This document shows, one piece after another, positions 51,532 through 60,099 of a DNA stretch of 64,000 nt (positions within the stretch are counted from its first letter, which is position 1; each line of letters opens with the position of its first letter). A program made the translations under genes and the position numbers. The stretch spans positions 1 through 64,000 of the forward strand of contig NZ_LMKM01000037.1 in the NCBI RefSeq assembly GCF_001421515.1. Reading direction: 5' to 3'. Origin of the DNA: Pedobacter sp. Leaf216. GTDB lineage: Bacteria > Bacteroidota > Bacteroidia > Sphingobacteriales > Sphingobacteriaceae. The notes below the pieces were generated by a model that ran no database searches, was not told the DNA's origin, and saw only the letters and a program-made list of their open reading frames with translations.

Positions 51532-51601
51532 TCACTTGCTTGTTTTAATAACAATTTTCAGTAGTTAACCGACTAACCCCTTTAAAAAGTTAACCTTTTC
51601 T

Positions 51602-53002
51602 ATGATGAAATTTTTAAAAATAACAGCAGCAATAGTAATATTGCTGCTGATTTGTTATTTCGGCTTTTTCAAGTATCGGCAGATACAGGCGAATAAGATA
51701 TCAATCCCAACTTCTGCCACTGCCCTGCTAAAAATTAATGTTGATGAATTATATAAAACCATCGCAATTAGTTATATAAAACATCCCAACCAATATACTG
51801 GAGGGGATAAAAAAGGCATAAAGGATAAAATAGAGGATTTAAAAACAGGCTTGAAAATTCCGGCAAATATCTATATGTATACCTTGGCAGAAAAAGCAAA
51901 AACAACCTTCTTTTCGAGCTTTGAAATAACAGATACGTTGGCTTTTAACCGCTTTATTGAGAAAAATACTTTCCTGCCATTGATGAAAAAAGAGTTAGGT
52001 TTCTTTCAATCAAAAGATTCGACCATCTCAATTTTATTCAACAAATCAAATGCTGTTTTAGCTTTTTCTCCTCAAAAAGAACAGGTTAAAACAGTACTTA
52101 CAGAGATCCTGAATAAAAAAAACATGGTAAAAATTGGTGAAAGCAAATTTAATAACCTGATTAACATCACCGATCATTTAGTTTTTCAGGATAGCAACAA
52201 TTTGTGCAAGATTAGCTTTACCGATGGAAAAATCAGTTTCAGCAATGAATTTACCAATAAATGGATTGAACCTGCACTGCAACCAAAACATCGCGTTTTA
52301 AATCCTGAAAGTACCGTAAGCATGTGGTTAAACGGAAAATATAAATCTGATGTATCGAAAAACAATCAGCCACCAAATACTTCTATTTTTTCAAAATATA
52401 ACTTTTCGAAATTTTACAAAGATTACTTAGATTTTGAATGGACCAACACCATTACCCAAGTAGATACTGTTGTTGGTTATGAATATAATGATGATTTTGA
52501 ACGGGTGGAGAAAAAAATTCTTCAGGACAAAAAAATTCCGGCTATATCTATTAACATGAGTGCAAATGATCAGGAAGTAAGTAATTACCTAAAATCTTTA
52601 GGTGCGCTGGATAAATCAACCGGAAAAATCAGCAGAACAATAATTCCACTGTATCAAACTTATTTTAAAGGTACCGAAGGCAATATTCAGTTGAGTACTT
52701 TACCAAATATTAAACCAGACCTTAATAAAATATCCTCTGAAGATTTCTTTTACTTTAAAATAGATTTTAAAAAATTGTTGAAGCAAATGCCAATGCCACT
52801 TATCGCTGAGAACTTAAGCAACTTTAGCCAACTGGAAATTAAAGCAAAAAGCACAGGAAAAGATAAAATTAAACTGGAATCGGAATTACTGTTTTCAAAT
52901 CAAGACGCAAATGCATTAATTCAGCTTTTAAAAACCTTTAAAAATGGTATTAACAGCCAGATCAAATTTAATTTACCAATTGATATTCCGGTACGCAAAT
53001 AG
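51602..53002 (+). CDS. Membrane-anchored periplasmic protein related to its upstream neighbour
   Basis: This 466-residue protein has one N-terminal membrane helix (KITAAIVILLLICYFGFF) and a large extracytoplasmic part. The stretches KISIPTSATALLKINVDEL and KNTFLPLMKKELGFFQSKDS echo the domain layout of the 686-residue protein encoded just before, so the two may be distant paralogues. I recognise no named family. It is the last gene of the trio. Confidence 0.65.
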   Translation: MMKFLKITAAIVILLLICYFGFFKYRQIQANKISIPTSATALLKINVDELYKTIAISYIKHPNQYTGGDKKGIKDKIEDLKTGLKIPANIYMYTLAEKAKTTFFSSFEITDTLAFNRFIEKNTFLPLMKKELGFFQSKDSTISILFNKSNAVLAFSPQKEQVKTVLTEILNKKNMVKIGESKFNNLINITDHLVFQDSNNLCKISFTDGKISFSNEFTNKWIEPALQPKHRVLNPESTVSMWLNGKYKSDVSKNNQPPNTSIFSKYNFSKFYKDYLDFEWTNTITQVDTVVGYEYNDDFERVEKKILQDKKIPAISINMSANDQEVSNYLKSLGALDKSTGKISRTIIPLYQTYFKGTEGNIQLSTLPNIKPDLNKISSEDFFYFKIDFKKLLKQMPMPLIAENLSNFSQLEIKAKSTGKDKIKLESELLFSNQDANALIQLLKTFKNGINSQIKFNLPIDIPVRK

Positions 53003-53187
53003 GCTAATTTTGCAGATAAAGGGTGATTTAAAGCAACTTTAATGAGTAAAACTAAAAAAGACCTTTGTAACAGGACTAAACCACTCCTATCAAATACAGG
53101 AGCATTCATTTTCAAAATAAAAAGAGCTAGAAATAGCTTTAATAGTTGGCAATAGATTTAGATCGTAACTCTTAACAATGAATAAAA

Positions 53188-53219
53188 AAAGCCTTGCAGT
53201 TTTAATCCTGCAAGGCTTT
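53188..53219 (-). terminator. Rho-independent terminator of the glutamate dehydrogenase gene
   Basis: A 12-bp perfect stem AAAGCCTTGCAG / CTGCAAGGCTTT encloses an 8-nt loop, with a run of T residues on the minus strand. A REP-like TTGATCCTTCAACAAGCTCA word follows at 53228. Confidence 0.92.
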
Positions 53220-53266
53220 CATTTGGTTCTTGATCCTTCAACAAGCTCAGGATGAAAAACTAAGTA

Positions 53267-54688
53267 TTATGGCCAAACGCCTAAATTCATATAAGAAACT
53301 GCAATTTTATCGATTGAATTTACAAAAGCAGCAGTTCTTAATGTCTGCGTGCCTGGCTTATTCTTCAAAGTTTCGCGAATTTCATGATAAGAATGGATCA
53401 TGGTATCTTCTAAACCAGAGTTTACCAATTCCATTTCTGAGGCACCCTTAACAATCATCAAACGGTGCTCAGGCAAGATCGTTTTACCAGTCAGGTTTTC
53501 TAAAGTATTGATCAGGTTTGCATTAGAATTTGCCGCATAACGGTTTTCCATACGTCCGAAAGCAACATGAGAAAGGTTTTTTAACCATTCGAAGTAAGAA
53601 ACCGTAACCCCGCCAGCATTGCAATACATATCAGGAATAATAATTCCACCCATTTCAGTAAAAATAGCTTCAGCTTCTGGTGTAGTTGGTCCGTTTGCAC
53701 CTTCAGCAATAATTTTTGCTTTAACATTGCGGATATTAAGCTCAGTAAACTGGTTTTCTAAAGCCGCCGGAACAATAATATCACAATCTTGCTCTAAACC
53801 TTCCATTGAGTTTTTAAAATCGGTAGCACCTGGGAAACCTAAAATAGAGCCTGTATTTTTACGATGTGCGAAAACTTCATCAACATTTAATCCGTTGGGA
53901 TTATAAATTGCGCCTTCATACTCACATAAGCCTACAATTGTAGCCCCAAATTCGGCCAAAAATTTAGCTGAGTGGTAACCCACATTACCTAAACCCTGTA
54001 CAATTACTCTTTTATCACCTAAACCTGCTTTAAAACCAATTTTGGCCATATCTTCTGCAACTTCTACACATTCGCGTACGGCATAAGCCACACCACGGCC
54101 GGTAGCTTCTTTACGACCACGGATACCATGTAGAGCAATTGGTTTACCAGTTACGCAGCCTAAGGCATCCAACTGGCCAGGGTTCATGGTCATATAAGTA
54201 TCGGCAATCCAGCTCATTTCGCGTTCTCCAGATCCATAATCAGGAGCAGGAACATCTATACCGGGACCGATAAAGTTTTTCTTAATTAATTCTGTAGTAT
54301 AACGGCGGGTAATCGTTTCCAATTCGGCAACGCTATATTGTTTGGTGTTAATTTTGATCCCACCTTTTGCACCACCGAATGGAACGTTAACAATAGCACA
54401 TTTGTATGTCATTAAGGCTGCAAGTGCCATAACCTCATCTTCGTTAACCATTTCGCTATATCGGATACCACCTTTTGTAGGGCTCATATGGTGAGAGTGC
54501 TCTACACGCCAGGCATCAATTACTTCAAAACCGTTTCCGCGGCGTATTGGGAACTGGAAACGATATACACTATTACATGTTTTAATCTGGTTCAATAAAC
54601 CTTCCGGATGATTGGTGAATTGAGCCGCACTGTCAAAGTTTTTACAAACATCTGCAAAGAACTTGTTCTCGTCTGCTAGATTAGCCAT
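53267..54688 (-). CDS. Glutamate dehydrogenase (Glu/Leu/Phe/Val family)
   Basis: This 473-residue NAD(P)-dependent enzyme interconverts glutamate and 2-oxoglutarate plus ammonia. Visible are the catalytic lysine region VPFGGAKGGIKINTK, DVPAPDYGSGEREMSWI, the Rossmann motif VIVQGLGNVGYHSAKFL, AEGANGPTTPEAEAIF and NAGGVTVSYFEWLKNL. The hexameric short-form length fits bacterial GDH with LPV-like family relatives. The coenzyme is not decided by eye. It is a separate unit with its own terminator. Confidence 0.93.
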   Translation of the reverse strand: MANLADENKFFADVCKNFDSAAQFTNHPEGLLNQIKTCNSVYRFQFPIRRGNGFEVIDAWRVEHSHHMSPTKGGIRYSEMVNEDEVMALAALMTYKCAIVNVPFGGAKGGIKINTKQYSVAELETITRRYTTELIKKNFIGPGIDVPAPDYGSGEREMSWIADTYMTMNPGQLDALGCVTGKPIALHGIRGRKEATGRGVAYAVRECVEVAEDMAKIGFKAGLGDKRVIVQGLGNVGYHSAKFLAEFGATIVGLCEYEGAIYNPNGLNVDEVFAHRKNTGSILGFPGATDFKNSMEGLEQDCDIIVPAALENQFTELNIRNVKAKIIAEGANGPTTPEAEAIFTEMGGIIIPDMYCNAGGVTVSYFEWLKNLSHVAFGRMENRYAANSNANLINTLENLTGKTILPEHRLMIVKGASEMELVNSGLEDTMIHSYHEIRETLKNKPGTQTLRTAAFVNSIDKIAVSYMNLGVWP

Positions 54689-55341
54689 TATTTATTTTTT
54701 AATATGAATAAGTTTTCGATGCAAAATTGCCTAAAAAAACCGCACATATCCAAATGAAAAAAGACTTAGTGTACACCAAACACCACGCTGATTTGCTGCA
54801 ACCACAGTAGTTATACCAATTGTAGCAAATTGTTCAAAAACAATACTAACACCTATTTAAACGCAGATAAATGCTTTGGGAAAGATTAGAAAAACGACCA
54901 TTTTTATCGCTTTTATTGAAGCTTATTTCAACCTAAAAAAATTATAAAAAAAATATTTAAATCATGCTTTTATTACAACACTTAACAAACAGAGCAATAA
55001 AACCGGGCTAATATTACGAATATTGTAATTCGGCAGCGGAATTATGACATAAAAAAAGTGACCAATTATGTTGATCACTTTTCAATGTTAATCTAAATCG
55101 TCCCGTTGATTTAATTTTTAACTAACCAAACTTGATCAATAAATTATCAAAAAACAATACTGCGATGTAGGTATTTTATGTCTTTACCGGCTTGTATCTT
55201 TAATTAGCACTTTAAAAATCGATAACATCCTATTTTACAATAAGATAAATATAAAATTTATGAAATTATCAGCAATAACGCATTTATTTATTGCCATTTG
55301 AAACGATAAAATATTTATAGCTATAATCCTTTAAGATCCTA
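54689..55341. other. Gene-free 0.65-kb AT-rich gap
   Basis: I find no coding frame with family features on either strand. The only structure is a hairpin at 55054-55082, AAAAGTGA against TCACTTTT with a CA/TG extension, flanked by A and T runs, which could terminate in both directions. The rest is AT-rich and without repeats that I can detect. Confidence 0.6.
55054..55082. terminator. Hairpin with A/T-rich flanks
   Basis: AAAAGTGA (55054-55061) pairs with TCACTTTT (55075-55082). It is preceded by further A residues and lies about 260 bp beyond the ccmD stop on that strand. Confidence 0.55.
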
Positions 55342-55560
55342 TTATTTGCTATTGTGGTTTTCTTTTTCAATTTTCTTTAATCTTTTATCAATAGCGAAAA
55401 GATAAGCAAGCAGGCCTACAAGAATAATTACGATACAAATTACAACAACGTAGATTTTTCCATTGCTGCGCAGGCTATCGGCCATTTCTACACCGTTATC
55501 CTGAGCAAATAGTTGCAAAGTGGCGATCATTAATATTAAGGAGAAAAATATCTTTTTCAT
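55342..55560 (-). CDS. ccmD: CcmD family small membrane protein
   Basis: The protein has 72 residues: a signal-like first helix (KKIFFSLILMIATLQLFAQ), a short periplasmic segment, and a second helix (GKIYVVVICIVIILVGLLAY), then a KRLKKIEKE tail. It is the Bacteroidota form of CcmD, which releases holo-CcmE from the heme-exporting CcmABC complex. It starts one base after the ccmC stop. Confidence 0.82.
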   Translation of the reverse strand: MKKIFFSLILMIATLQLFAQDNGVEMADSLRSNGKIYVVVICIVIILVGLLAYLFAIDKRLKKIEKENHNSK

Positions 55561-55561
55561 T

Positions 55562-56224
55562 TTAATTATGTTGTTGTTTGTTTTCTATTGAACGTATTCT
55601 GAAACGGATGGTATATACCCAGTAACCAATCAATATCCACCCTAAACAAGCTGGATAAAATACCATACGCATGCGGCTATCTAAATCGTAACTGTTAAAA
55701 CCTGGGTTACCCCCATTGCCCGGGTGTAATGAATCTTTTAAGCGTGGCAACACAAAAAGCAATACCACCATCATTGGAAAGGCAAAAATGTTATAAATAG
55801 CCGAAATTTTTGCTCTTTTCTGTTCTTCATCAATTGCATTGCGAAGAATAAGGTAAGCAAAGTATAATAAGATGGATATTGCCGCAAAATTCTGTTTAGG
55901 ATCAAAACTCCAGAATTGCCCCCAGGTATATTTTGCCCAGATTGCACCCGTAATTAAGCCCAGAATGCCAAAAATAATTCCTGCATTTACACTCTCCACA
56001 GCCTTAATATCGTCAATTTCACTTTTAGTGCTTAACGATTTAATACTGTAAAAAACAGAGATTGAAAAAAGGACAATCATTGCAAACCACATCGGCACAT
56101 GGAAATACAGATTACGGATTGTTTCGTTTAATATTGGCAAATGCGGTACACCAAGTAATAAACCCGCAATTGCGGTATAAACCACTAAAACTGAACCTAA
56201 AATTTTCCACCAGGTTTTATTCAT
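55562..56224 (-). CDS. ccmC: Heme exporter CcmC
   Basis: This 220-residue membrane protein has six helices and attaches heme to CcmE. The tryptophan-rich WWD-like motif reads TWGQFWSFDPKQNFAAISIL, and the His-containing LYFHVPMWFAMIVLF segment contains a heme ligand. Its length is normal. Gene order ccmB-ccmC-ccmD on the minus strand implies an operon. ccmE and ccmF are 7-10 kb away, so system I is split into two clusters here. Confidence 0.92.
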   Translation of the reverse strand: MNKTWWKILGSVLVVYTAIAGLLLGVPHLPILNETIRNLYFHVPMWFAMIVLFSISVFYSIKSLSTKSEIDDIKAVESVNAGIIFGILGLITGAIWAKYTWGQFWSFDPKQNFAAISILLYFAYLILRNAIDEEQKRAKISAIYNIFAFPMMVVLLFVLPRLKDSLHPGNGGNPGFNSYDLDSRMRMVFYPACLGWILIGYWVYTIRFRIRSIENKQQHN

Positions 56225-56229
56225 ACATG

Positions 56230-56315
56230 TATTTAATTATTGAATTTTAAATGATTGAATTAGCGACTGTATTTCCACTATACCATTCAATTCATCTCTC
56301 ATTCTATCATTCATC
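56230..56315. repeat. AT-rich palindrome related to the grpE-dnaJ repeat
   Basis: ATTATTGAATTTTAAATGATTGAATTAGCGAC is partly complementary to the CATTCAATTCATC words at the right of the gap. It uses the same words as the duplicated unit at 37083-37235. Confidence 0.5.
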
Positions 56316-56981
56316 TTAATCTCTCCAAAGGTAAGGAAATAACAATAAAGAGGTTGCCACCATCAGTACATTTACCACCAGCAACATGCCTATTTCATCA
56401 AAACTATTCTCCCAAGGCAAGCCATCCACAGCATTTTTCGCCAGCTTAATCAATAAGATCAATACCGGGATAATAATCGGAAAACTTAAAATAGCCATCA
56501 GCATTCCGCCGTTACCAGCTTTACTAGCAATGGCCGAAACCATGGTAAATACAGTAGAAAAACTTATACTGCCCAATACCACAGCGATGTAATACATCAT
56601 CATATCGGGCGGTGTAAATGTATCGAAAACCATGGTATAGAAACCCAATGCTATTGTAGTAAGTACAAGCATGAGTAAGGTATTGTACACAGTTTTTGAA
56701 ATTAAAACTGCAGCAGGGCTGGCCAGAATGTAACTGTATAATTGCTGTCCTTTAGTTTCTTGCAAAAAGCTTTTCGATACGCCGTTAATGGAGGCAAAAA
56801 GCATGATAATCCAAAATAAAGCATTCCAGGTTAATTTATCGCCAAGGCTAACAAACGACAGGTAACAGGTAAAAATAGTAGAAACCACATAAAGCAATAC
56901 ACCGTTAATGGTGTATTTTGAACGCCACTCTAACAGTACTTCCTTATGTATTAAATATTTAACCTCTTTGGCCAATTGCAT
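56316..56981 (-). CDS. ccmB: Heme exporter CcmB
   Basis: This 221-residue protein is the six-helix permease subunit of the CcmABC complex. The N-terminal KEVKYLIHKEVLLEWRSKYT and the conserved SFLQETKGQQLYSYILASPA segment identify it. A GNGGMLMAILSFPIIIPVLI region matches the family's LxLPLxxPvlI pattern. No ccmA ATPase gene is adjacent, so CcmA is probably encoded elsewhere. Confidence 0.92.
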   Translation of the reverse strand: MQLAKEVKYLIHKEVLLEWRSKYTINGVLLYVVSTIFTCYLSFVSLGDKLTWNALFWIIMLFASINGVSKSFLQETKGQQLYSYILASPAAVLISKTVYNTLLMLVLTTIALGFYTMVFDTFTPPDMMMYYIAVVLGSISFSTVFTMVSAIASKAGNGGMLMAILSFPIIIPVLILLIKLAKNAVDGLPWENSFDEIGMLLVVNVLMVATSLLLFPYLWRD

Positions 56982-57100
56982 AACCGCAAATATACTTTTA
57001 TTGATAAATATTGCGCGCTTAAATTGTTGTATTGTTGTAATTTTGTTTTAGATAAAACCCTAGTGAAATTAGTCACGAAAGTACAGAAGGCATAGAAAAC

Positions 57101-57580
57101 ATGGATTATGCATCAGTTATAGAATCGCCAGTTGGAAAAATAACCATCTTTGCTGATGATGAATTTGTGTATGCTGTTACTTTTGCCGAAAAAGATACTA
57201 CAGGTATGGCAGAAAACCAACTTACTAAGAATGTTGCAATGCAAATAAATGATTATTTTAATGGCAAACGGCAGGTTTTCAATTTCCCTATGAAACAAAC
57301 GGGAACAGCGTTTCAACAGGAGGTTTGGCAGAACTTATTAACCATACCATTTGGCGAAACCACTTCATATGCCAAATTTTCGGCGCATCATCCTTTAGCG
57401 ATCCGGGCTATTGCATCGGCAAATGGAAAAAACAATATTGCAATAGTAGTACCTTGCCACCGGGTAATTGGCAGCAACGGCAAACTGGTTGGTTACGCAG
57501 GCGGATTATGGCGCAAAAAATGGCTGCTTCAACATGAAAGTGAAGTTGCCAGAAAAGGACAAACAGAATTAAAATTTTAA
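57101..57580 (+). CDS. ogt: Methylated-DNA-protein cysteine methyltransferase
   Basis: This 159-residue suicide repair protein removes O6-alkyl groups from guanine. The acceptor cysteine is Cys119 in AIVVPCHRVIGSNGKLVGYAGG. The preceding helix-turn-helix TGTAFQQEVWQNLLTIPFGE and TTSYAKFSAHH place DNA recognition, and GGLWRKKWLLQHE is the usual C-terminal part. It has the AGT domain with a short N-terminal ribonuclease-like domain, normal length for Ogt. Confidence 0.95.
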   Translation: MDYASVIESPVGKITIFADDEFVYAVTFAEKDTTGMAENQLTKNVAMQINDYFNGKRQVFNFPMKQTGTAFQQEVWQNLLTIPFGETTSYAKFSAHHPLAIRAIASANGKNNIAIVVPCHRVIGSNGKLVGYAGGLWRKKWLLQHESEVARKGQTELKF

Positions 57581-57594
57581 CCCTTATTTAGCAA

Positions 57595-57984
57595 ATGAAT
57601 ACAAACCAAGCCAGAACGCCAAACAACTACTTAAAAGCTATACGTTTAATCAATATTGAAGGCGACAAATGTGCATTTGAAACTGGCAAGATCCCAATCC
57701 GTCAGCACATTAATGCAAATTACTTTTTTGCCCAAACCGATGTTTCCACTTTAGAGAAAATCCCTCATCCGGCACCAAGGAGGCAATATGTTATTACGCT
57801 TAAAGGTAAATTGAAGTTTACAGTTAGTAACGGAGAAACCTTTATTATCGAACCAGGAATTGTGCTTATTGCCAATGATACCGCTGGAGAAGGGCATACC
57901 TGGGAAATTGTAGATGGTAATGAATGGGAAAGAATTTATATCCCGCTGGAAGAAGATGCAGATGATTATTTTACTTTAGACTAA
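57595..57984 (+). CDS. Cupin-like small protein
   Basis: This 129-residue single-domain beta-barrel candidate has the strand pattern AYFFAQTDVS-type (here NYFFAQTD), VITLKGKLKFTVSNGETFII, EPGIVLIANDTAGEGHTWEI and a final acidic tail. It has no canonical metal-binding GxxxHxH motif, so an enzymatic role is doubtful. The cupin assignment rests on the RQYVITLKGKLKF and GIVLIANDT strands. It is 14 bp after ogt and probably co-transcribed. Confidence 0.72.
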   Translation: MNTNQARTPNNYLKAIRLINIEGDKCAFETGKIPIRQHINANYFFAQTDVSTLEKIPHPAPRRQYVITLKGKLKFTVSNGETFIIEPGIVLIANDTAGEGHTWEIVDGNEWERIYIPLEEDADDYFTLD

Positions 57985-58039
57985 GACTGTTAAAACCAAA
58001 ATTGGGTCAAATCCGTAAATAATAGCAAAACCTACTATT

Positions 58040-58549
58040 ATGAAAACGATCTGCTCACTCCTGCTTGTTCTTTTAACTTACCTGCCCATGGAAAAAAATG
58101 TTCCTGTGGCTAAATTAGATTTAAAAAAATATTCTGGAACATGGTATTCGTTATATTCTATTCCTACAATTTTTGATAGAGGAAGCCGGGAAACAACCAC
58201 AAAGTATACCTTGAATAAAGATGGTTATTACAATGTATTTACTACCTATAAAAAACCGGGCGATGATAAGGTGTACTCCAGGAGTTCGAAAATGTTTCCT
58301 TCAGAAGATGGTGATAAAGGAGAATTACAGGCGCAATTTATTTGGCCGATAAAGGTTGATTACTGGATTATTGAGCTGGCTGATGATTATTCTTACGTAG
58401 TGGTTGGCCACCCAGATCATAAATTTTTGTTCATCATGAGCCGTAATCAAACAATGCCAAAGAAAACTCATGATGAAATAGTAGCCAGATGTAAAGCTAA
58501 AGGATATGAGGTAGCTAAACTAACCTCGCAGTTGCACGAAAAAGTTTAA
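58040..58549 (+). CDS. Lipocalin family protein
   Basis: This 169-residue protein has a short N-terminal signal-like segment (ICSLLLVLLTYLPM) and the Blc-type lipocalin signature LKKYSGTWYSLYSIPTIFDR (GxW), then YWIIELADDYSYVVVGHPD and LFIMSRNQTMPKKTHDEIV. It probably binds lipids or other hydrophobic ligands in the envelope. It converges with the small membrane protein gene, whose 3' end overlaps its stop by 4 bp. Confidence 0.9.
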   Translation: MKTICSLLLVLLTYLPMEKNVPVAKLDLKKYSGTWYSLYSIPTIFDRGSRETTTKYTLNKDGYYNVFTTYKKPGDDKVYSRSSKMFPSEDGDKGELQAQFIWPIKVDYWIIELADDYSYVVVGHPDHKFLFIMSRNQTMPKKTHDEIVARCKAKGYEVAKLTSQLHEKV

Positions 58550-58944
58550 GCTGTAATTTTTTCGCCGCGTTTAACACTAAAGAGCATAAATATAACGCCT
58601 ACCAAAAGTACAATCCAACCCCATTGGAAGTGTACTACTTTACCGATCAACTTATTGGCGAAACTATATTTTGTGTAATTGTTGGCGGTAAAATAAACGG
58701 CTACAACAGCTAAAACATACCATATTGCCATTACAAAACTCATAAACCTAAATGCACCAACACTTCTGATAAAAAGGAATAGAACTGAAATGGCTATTAT
58801 CGCATAGGTAATTAGAAATAAACGCGCATCAGATTGATACAAATTCCAGTTCCCTTTAATAGGTACCTTTAAAATTGGGCAAAAGCCAGCAATAACGCAT
58901 AATATTATGCCTAACCAAGCCCTGAATTTATTTAATACTAACAT
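58546..58944 (-). CDS. Small four-helix membrane protein
   Basis: The protein has 132 residues and about four predicted transmembrane helices (AWLGIILCVIAGFCPIL, LFLITYAIIAISVLFLFI, FVMAIWYVLAVVAVYFT, WGWIVLLVGVIFMLFS) and basic ends. I recognise no catalytic motif or named family. Its stop overlaps the end of the lipocalin gene in convergent orientation. The function is unknown. Confidence 0.7.
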   Translation of the reverse strand: MLVLNKFRAWLGIILCVIAGFCPILKVPIKGNWNLYQSDARLFLITYAIIAISVLFLFIRSVGAFRFMSFVMAIWYVLAVVAVYFTANNYTKYSFANKLIGKVVHFQWGWIVLLVGVIFMLFSVKRGEKITA

Positions 58945-59251
58945 TTTTATAATGGTTAATTGTATGAATGGTCAACTGTTTTGGAGTTAATGATAGTCCA
59001 CGGTAATGTAAAAAATTGGTCTGCCTATCTCAAAACTTCCTTAATTGATAAATTGTTTGAATTGTTACCTGTTTCAACATTAGTTAATGTGCAATAGTTG
59101 ATTGCCTATAGTGTATCAGCCTAATCTGCATTTTTCAAAAACCCTAAAAGCGAAAACTATTAGAATTGATTAACACATCTGACACAAGCTGATGGTTTCA
59201 AAATTTTCAGCTAAATGCCTGTCATTTTTTATCCATTAACTATTGACTAAA
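58945..59251. other. Short gene-free gap upstream of gldC
   Basis: This is an AT-rich stretch. No frame with family features, tRNA, clear terminator or repeat can be supported here. Confidence 0.5.
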
Positions 59252-59587
59252 CTACTGTCCTTCAATAATCCCCATTTTATCGGCAAAGTGTGCACAGTAA
59301 TCGCGCAGATCTTCAACAATTAAAGTTTCGTTTGTGGCTTTTAAAAAGCTATCTCCCATTGTTTGCAAAGTTTCGTAAAAGAAACGTTTCATTTCATCAA
59401 CAGGCATATCTTTTGTCCAGAGATCAATACGCATCGAGTTTTTATAATTATGATCCCAAAGGGCAAGAATCATCGATTTTACCGGCACCTGATCTGTTGT
59501 TTGTGCATCGGTACTTTCCCAAAGAATATTCTCTGGCATATTGTTATCGTCTAACTCAACTGTTATTTTAATTTCTGCTTTTCTCAT
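59252..59587 (-). CDS. gldC: Gliding motility protein GldC
   Basis: This 111-residue small protein is of the Bacteroidota gliding family. It starts RKAEIKITVELDDNNMPENI, followed by WESTDAQTTDQVPVKSMILA and helical ETLQTMGDSFLKATNETLIV, ending DYCAHFADKMGIIE. In Flavobacterium it supports gliding together with GldB. Many non-gliding species keep it, so it does not prove motility. Length and pattern are typical. Confidence 0.9.
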   Translation of the reverse strand: MRKAEIKITVELDDNNMPENILWESTDAQTTDQVPVKSMILALWDHNYKNSMRIDLWTKDMPVDEMKRFFYETLQTMGDSFLKATNETLIVEDLRDYCAHFADKMGIIEGQ

Positions 59588-59729
59588 GTTAATATTGATT
59601 GCACCGCTTCAATAGATTTCTCCAATTAGATCGGTTAATTTTTCCGGATGCAAAGATGCTTATTTAATTTGATTCCTCTGATTGGTTGCTTAAACCGATA
59701 AAGATTGAACAGCGATTTTTACGGTTTGA

Positions 59730-60002
59730 TTACGTTACCTTTTGTAAAATCAGCATAATTACTGCCGCAATTACAATGAAAATCAGTTCTACCACCCAAA
59801 TTCTTTTTAAATCTTTTAAGGTAAAACGAAAAATCATATCAGTTATAAATGTTACCACAATTAAACAGCCCAAAATAAGCAGGTAAAAACCATCCATGTT
59901 TACATGTCTGGGTGCTGTACTTTTATCCGATAAAAGATTTACAACCACAAGCCCTAATCCTGCGGCACTAATGATATTCAAAGGTGTAATCCTAAGTTTC
60001 AT
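59730..60002 (-). CDS. Small hydrophobic protein
   Basis: The 90-residue protein has three predicted membrane helices (ITPLNIISAAGLGLVVVNLL, GFYLLILGCLIVVTFI, VVELIFIVIAAVIMLILQ), short loops and a basic hinge (FRFTLKDLKRIW). I recognise no family. It is probably expressed as a lone gene between gldC and the helicase. Confidence 0.6.
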   Translation of the reverse strand: MKLRITPLNIISAAGLGLVVVNLLSDKSTAPRHVNMDGFYLLILGCLIVVTFITDMIFRFTLKDLKRIWVVELIFIVIAAVIMLILQKVT

Positions 60003-60099
60003 CTGTGTTTATTTATTGTTTTAAATTGTCAGATGGAGCCTTTGACGATTTAAATAATTATTTAGAAAATTAATACTTATTTTAATTGCGTCGGGTTCA

